Positions 60,313 through 64,000 of a stretch of DNA of 64,000 nucleotides are shown in pieces (positions within the stretch are counted from its first letter, which is position 1; the number at the start of each line of letters is the position of its first letter). The position numbers were made by a program, and so were the translations under genes. The notes under the pieces are model-generated. The model was not told the DNA's origin. It did no database searches and worked only from the letters and a program-made list of their open reading frames with translations. This DNA is from DUPQ01 sp964563155 (GTDB lineage Bacteria; Bacillota; Clostridia; DUPQ01). The stretch lies in NCBI GenBank assembly GCA_964563155.1, contig CAZLVL010000004.1, positions 85,596 through 149,595 of the forward strand. Reading direction: 5' to 3'.

Positions 60313-61774
60313 TCTTAGAACTATACCAGGAGTACGAATATATAGAAATACACTTCAGTTTGTTTTATTAAAAGTCCTTTATGATATGTTTCCAGATAAA
60401 AAGGCTAAAATAGAATATTCCATAAACAAGGGTTGTTTTTGTAATGTTGAGGGTGTAGAAATCCAAGACCATCATATTACTGCTATTAAAAGTAGAGTAA
60501 ATCATTATGCCAAAAAGGATCTACCTATAAAAAAGTATAAAGTTACCAAGCAAGAAGCTATGGAACTTCTAAAGAATAATTCCAATGATGTTTATTTAAA
60601 CAGCCTTCCATATGTGGACAAGGATAAACTAACTATTTATGAGTTAGAAGGATTTTATAGTGTTTTTTATTCTGAATTATATACATCCACTGGAATTATA
60701 GATTTATTTGACATTAAAAAACATAATAAGGGATTTATCTTTTATTATCCTACTAGACATAACCCGGAAAAATTACCTGAAATGACTGAACAGAAAAAAC
60801 TCCAAGCTGTTTTTGATGAATCTAATAAGTGGGGTGAAGTTTTACAAATAACTGATGTTGCCAGTCTGAACAAAAAGGTTGCTGAAGGCTCTATTAATGA
60901 CTTCATACTAGCAGGAGAAGCCTTACAAGACTTGAAGCTTGGTGAGATTGCTAGGCAAATTGCTAAGCAAAAAAACAAATTTATAATGATTGCAGGTCCT
61001 TCTAGTAGTGGTAAGACTACCTTTGCCAACAGGCTTAGAATTCATTTAATTGTAAACGGTATTAATGCAAAAATCTTATCAATGGACAACTACTATATTA
61101 ATAGGGCAGACATGGTAGCAGATGAAGATGGAAAGGTGGACCTAGAAGCAATAGAAGCCCTAGATATAGATTTCTTTAGAAAGAATATGATAGATTTATC
61201 CCAAGGCAAATCAACCTTAGTACCTGTCTTTGATTTCTTTACAGCGACCCGATATCCTGATTTATTACCTTTAGAATTAAAAGAAGATGAAGTTTTGATT
61301 GTAGAAGGAATTCATGGACTTAATCCTTTAACTACTGAAAATATAGATGATGGACAAGTATACAAGATATATATAAGTGCCTTAACCACTATAAACATAG
61401 ATAACCACAATAGGTTTGCTACAACAGATACAAGATTAATTAGAAGGTTGGCCAGAGATTTTTATCATAGAAATGCCAGTGCATCTAGAACTATTAACAT
61501 GTGGGAATCTGTAAGGTCAGGAGAGGATAGATATATTTTCCCTTTCCAAGAACAATCTGATGTTATATTCAATTCAGCTCTTCTTTACGAGCATGGAGTT
61601 TTGCGTAATGTTGCAGAACCCATATTAAGAAAGGTTAATAAAAATGATAAAGCCTACTTTGAGGCCCAAAGACTTTTAGATATTTTATCAGCCTTTGAAA
61701 AGATTGATTCATCAGCAATACCCCCTAGTTCCATATTAAGGGAGTTTATTGGTGGCTCATGTTTTGAGTTGTAA
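60287..61774 (+). CDS. Uridine kinase-like nucleoside kinase
   Basis: This 495-residue protein has an N-terminal domain (about 1-185) related to the second additional (editing-like) domain of threonyl-tRNA synthetase and a C-terminal P-loop kinase of the uridine kinase/PRK type (about 220-495): Walker A IAGPSSSGKTTFANRL, SMDNYYINR, VPVFDFFTATR and VEGIHGLNP. These are annotated as nucleoside kinases in Clostridia. The biological substrate is not settled. AGGTGG at 60275-60280 precedes the ATG, which lies inside the preceding gene. No clear terminator follows. Confidence 0.88.
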   Translation: MTIKKHNIDLRTIPGVRIYRNTLQFVLLKVLYDMFPDKKAKIEYSINKGCFCNVEGVEIQDHHITAIKSRVNHYAKKDLPIKKYKVTKQEAMELLKNNSNDVYLNSLPYVDKDKLTIYELEGFYSVFYSELYTSTGIIDLFDIKKHNKGFIFYYPTRHNPEKLPEMTEQKKLQAVFDESNKWGEVLQITDVASLNKKVAEGSINDFILAGEALQDLKLGEIARQIAKQKNKFIMIAGPSSSGKTTFANRLRIHLIVNGINAKILSMDNYYINRADMVADEDGKVDLEAIEALDIDFFRKNMIDLSQGKSTLVPVFDFFTATRYPDLLPLELKEDEVLIVEGIHGLNPLTTENIDDGQVYKIYISALTTINIDNHNRFATTDTRLIRRLARDFYHRNASASRTINMWESVRSGEDRYIFPFQEQSDVIFNSALLYEHGVLRNVAEPILRKVNKNDKAYFEAQRLLDILSAFEKIDSSAIPPSSILREFIGGSCFEL

Positions 61775-61826
61775 AACTAATTAATCTTTAGGTTACAATA
61801 ACAGAGATTATATTAACAAAGATATA

Positions 61827-62207
61827 TTAATAGGTAACAATACATTCTATTTCTACTAGAGCAGATTTAGGCAGTCTAGCAACCTCTACAGTGGACCGAG
61901 CTGGATAGTCTTTTGTAAAGTATGAAGCATAAACTTCATTAACTACAGAAAAATCATCCATGTTTTGTAAAAAGATGGTTGTTTTTACTATCTTATCCAT
62001 GGATAGTTTTTTAGCTGCTAAGAGAGTCTTAATATTCTCCATTACCTGTTTTGTCTGATCTTTTGCATTAGTTCCAACAATTTGTTCAGTTTTTGGATCT
62101 ATGGGAAGATTTCCAGAAACAAAGATAAAATTTCCAACCTCAACTGCTTGAGAGTAGGGGCCAACTGCTTTAGGACAATTATCAACACTTATAACTTTTT
62201 TACTCAT
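61827..62207 (-). CDS. ridA: RidA-family enamine/imine deaminase
   Basis: This 126-residue RidA (YjgF/YER057c/UK114) protein clears reactive enamine or imine intermediates from PLP enzymes. Family marks are CPKAVGPYSQAVEVGNFIFV at the N-terminus, the conserved Arg in YPARSTVEVARLPKSALVE, which contacts the substrate carboxylate, and the C-terminal VEIECI. GAGGTT on the complement (62214-62219) is 6 nt upstream of the ATG. It converges on the kinase gene across a 52-nt gap that contains no strong terminator. Confidence 0.95.
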   Translation of the reverse strand: MSKKVISVDNCPKAVGPYSQAVEVGNFIFVSGNLPIDPKTEQIVGTNAKDQTKQVMENIKTLLAAKKLSMDKIVKTTIFLQNMDDFSVVNEVYASYFTKDYPARSTVEVARLPKSALVEIECIVTY

Positions 62208-62248
62208 TTATCTAACCTCAACTAATAATTATTTCTTTATATGCTTAG

Positions 62249-62254
62249 ATTATA
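62249..62254 (-). promoter_or_regulatory. Candidate -10 element of ridA
   Basis: The complement reads TATAAT, 42-47 nt upstream of the ridA start. No convincing -35 accompanies it. The 100-nt divergent gap also holds the oppositely oriented promoter at 62293-62301. Confidence 0.35.
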
Positions 62255-62292
62255 TATCAAAATTTATCATAATATGTTTTTGTAAATTAAAG

Positions 62293-62301
62293 TGCTATAA
62301 T
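62293..62301 (+). promoter_or_regulatory. Extended -10 promoter giving a leaderless mRNA
   Basis: TGCTATAAT (TGnTATAAT) ends 6 nt before the ATG at 62308. A transcription start 7 nt after the -10 falls on the A of that ATG, and no Shine-Dalgarno sequence is present. Confidence 0.6.
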
Positions 62302-62307
62302 TTTAAT

Positions 62308-63432
62308 ATGGAAAATTTAAACAAGCTTAAAAAAGAAGATATATATCTAGTCACCTTTGGAAAACCTAGTAACAAAATTGATAAAGCTAGAATAAGACCT
62401 GTAAAAGACTACTTCCAATTGGAATATTTTATGGATAAAAAGGCCTACCATAAGAATATGAGCTTTGAAGAAACCATTTCACGTATTCAAGAATATATTA
62501 AAGAATATTTTAAAGACTGTGTTGTATATACAAAAGAAAATGATATTCACTATTTTAGAAATAGTAAAAATATCATAAAGAGCAAACTTCATAAAAGCAG
62601 TAAAACTAAGCCTAATAAAGAGCATAATAGGTATAAAAACTATCTTTTAAGCAATCCTGAACAATATAAGTTCCTATATTACCTAGGTATCTCGGATGAA
62701 AATGGCAGGATTTATGATAAGGGGCAAAAAAAGTTTGTACAAATTAATAACTTTTTACAGATACTTGACCAAAGTATAGATAAAATTGAGTTTGAAAACA
62801 AGAAAATAAAGGTTATAGATTATTGTTGTGGTAAGGGCTATTTAACAATGGCTGTATATCATTACCTAAAAGATATTAAAAATCTAAAGGCTGAAGTTTT
62901 AGGGGTTGATCTTAAAGAGGATGTAATAAATGATTTAAACAAAATGGTTAAAGAATTAGAGCTAAAAGATATTAACTTTCTTCATAAGGATATAAAACAA
63001 GTGGATGAGCCAGTGGATATTGCTATTGGTCTTCATGCTTGTGATATTGCAACAGACATATTTTTAACAAATGGAGTAAAAAATAGGGCTAAGTTGATTA
63101 TCTCTGTTCCTTGTTGTCAGCACCAATTGTTTTCTCAAATTCAAAATACTGACCTTAAGTCTATTTTAGATTTTGGTCTTCAAAAGGATAGATTCACCGA
63201 AATGCTAACCAACTCTTTAAGGGTCTTAGCTCTTAAGAAAAACGCTTATCAAGTTGACCTTTTAGAGTTTGCATCTATTGAACATACCATGAAGAACGTT
63301 CTAATAAGAGCTGTCTTAAAAGATAAGATAAATAATCAATCAGTATTAGAAGACAAGAAAAATGCTGAAAAAGAATATGATAAACTAAAAAAACTTTTTA
63401 ATGTTAATGAATTTGAAGGGGATAGGATATGA
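62308..63432 (+). CDS. Class I SAM-dependent methyltransferase (Methyltransf_32-like)
   Basis: This 374-residue protein has an N-terminal ~150-residue region I do not recognise (starting VTFGKPSNKIDKARIRPV) and a Rossmann methyltransferase domain from about 165: VIDYCCGKGYLTMAVYHYL (SAM loop), VLGVDLKEDVI, IAIGLHACDIATDIFL and SVPCCQHQLFSQI. The GLHACD and VPCCQH motifs fit the Methyltransf_32 group, whose substrates are mostly unknown, with RNA modification suspected. It probably starts leaderless at 62308. The frame overlaps the flavodoxin gene by 4 nt (ATGA). Confidence 0.85.
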   Translation: MENLNKLKKEDIYLVTFGKPSNKIDKARIRPVKDYFQLEYFMDKKAYHKNMSFEETISRIQEYIKEYFKDCVVYTKENDIHYFRNSKNIIKSKLHKSSKTKPNKEHNRYKNYLLSNPEQYKFLYYLGISDENGRIYDKGQKKFVQINNFLQILDQSIDKIEFENKKIKVIDYCCGKGYLTMAVYHYLKDIKNLKAEVLGVDLKEDVINDLNKMVKELELKDINFLHKDIKQVDEPVDIAIGLHACDIATDIFLTNGVKNRAKLIISVPCCQHQLFSQIQNTDLKSILDFGLQKDRFTEMLTNSLRVLALKKNAYQVDLLEFASIEHTMKNVLIRAVLKDKINNQSVLEDKKNAEKEYDKLKKLFNVNEFEGDRI

Positions 63433-63965
63433 GATTTCTTCTTGTGTACTTTTCCCCAACTGGCAATACAAGAAAGATTTCAAATCACCTAATAGATATT
63501 ATAAAGGCTAGAGGTTATGAAGTAGATATTTTTAACCTCTCAGATTGTATAGAAATAATAGATAAAAAGGAAATAATCTTTAAAAAATTAGTTGCTGAAT
63601 ATATGGAATATGATTTGGCTTTTTTTGCTTTTCCCATATACAACTTACAAATTCCAAATCTAATGAGAGATTATTTAAAAAAATTAAGCATTAACTGCAA
63701 AAATGCTTCCTTTATAAGTACCTATGGTAAGGTAGCAAAAGGCTATGGAATAGACCAAGCAGCCTACATCTTGAGTAAAAAATCTATAATACCTATTTCT
63801 AGTCTAGCAATTCCAATGGAACATTCATATTTAAAAGAAAAAGATGTTAATCAAATAAACTCTTTAGATTTGAAGGAGAGACAAGCAAAGATAGAAGAAG
63901 AGATAAGAGATTTTTTTGAAGAGACATTAGAAAGGTTAAAAAATAATGGTAAATTGCAAAAGTAA
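63429..63965 (+). CDS. Flavodoxin-like protein
   Basis: This 178-residue protein has a flavodoxin fold. It has the FMN phosphate loop YFSPTGNTRKIS at residues 8-19, a second FMN contact region FFAFPIYNLQIPNLMRDYLKK (in part) and FISTYGKVAKGYG. It is like the N-terminal half of EFR1-family flavodoxin/ferrodoxin proteins but without the Cys-rich ferredoxin half. It is translationally coupled to the methyltransferase. Its redox partner is unknown. The 35 bases after its stop, to the window edge, hold nothing I can call. Confidence 0.82.
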   Translation: MRFLLVYFSPTGNTRKISNHLIDIIKARGYEVDIFNLSDCIEIIDKKEIIFKKLVAEYMEYDLAFFAFPIYNLQIPNLMRDYLKKLSINCKNASFISTYGKVAKGYGIDQAAYILSKKSIIPISSLAIPMEHSYLKEKDVNQINSLDLKERQAKIEEEIRDFFEETLERLKNNGKLQK

Positions 63966-64000
63966 ATTCCAGTATTAATACAATAACATAAATGCAAGAT

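Noticed and set aside
61775..61826. Terminator in the convergent gap between the nucleoside kinase and ridA
   Set aside because: Only a weak TAATCT/AGATTA pairing with a long loop and no T-run was seen.
1..64000. tRNA, rRNA, insertion sequences, prophage or toxin-antitoxin genes
   Set aside because: I looked for conserved sequences and typical proteins on both strands and found none I could support.

Overview
The window is AT-rich, densely packed DNA with almost all genes on the + strand. It looks like a chromosome segment of a low-GC Gram-positive anaerobe of the Clostridia type (Bacillota). The basis is family-level gene content: a two-subunit-type ADP-glucose pyrophosphorylase (GlgD), a Na+-pump decarboxylase beta/gamma pair, a T-box in front of pheS, a mraZ-led division and cell-wall cluster with a PASTA-bearing class B PBP, a sortase-anchored giant surface protein, and a TGS/uridine-kinase-type nucleoside kinase. 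No rRNA, tRNA, CRISPR array, transposase or prophage was seen. The species cannot be named from the sequence.

Layout. 1-7.5 kb: glycogen block (glgD cut by the left edge, glgA, an allulose/tagatose-3-epimerase-like enzyme, glgP, a GH13 alpha-glucanase). 7.6-9.2 kb: oadG and oadB, closed by a perfect terminator. 9.4-22.5 kb: accessory surface module, made of a 460-aa helix-turn-helix protein of unknown function, a divergent intergenic region with a perfect 16-bp palindrome, a ~3,495-aa repeat adhesin with about 20 related domains and a non-canonical IPQTA sorting signal, and a class B sortase. 22.5-26.2 kb: T-box leader (UUC specifier) with pheST. 26.2-38.8 kb: a RodA-like SEDS gene, then mraZ-rsmH-ftsL-pbp-murE-murF-mraY-ftsW-murG and a metallo-hydrolase. 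murD is missing from its usual slot. 38.8-46.6 kb: a six-gene ABC export/remodelling operon with three adaptor-like lipoproteins, one large FtsX-type permease and two ATPases, one of which has an AbrB-like tail. 46.7-50.8 kb: serine acetyltransferase and the Leloir genes galT-galK-galE. 50.8-61.8 kb: YerC-like regulator, secA, folC, a membrane TPR/coiled-coil protein, a cytoplasmic GH2 enzyme, a DUF1461 membrane protein and a nucleoside kinase. 61.8-64 kb: ridA on the - strand, then a methyltransferase and a flavodoxin-like protein.

How it fits together. The glycogen genes make and degrade storage glucan. The Leloir genes and the GH2 enzyme would feed galactose into UDP-sugar and glucose-1-phosphate pools shared with glycogen and wall synthesis. 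The mur/SEDS/PBP genes build peptidoglycan, the likely anchor for the sortase substrate. The parts that best repay a second look are the adhesin/sortase/regulator module, the three-adaptor ABC operon, the atypical pheS T-box, and the structured gap between rsmH and ftsL.
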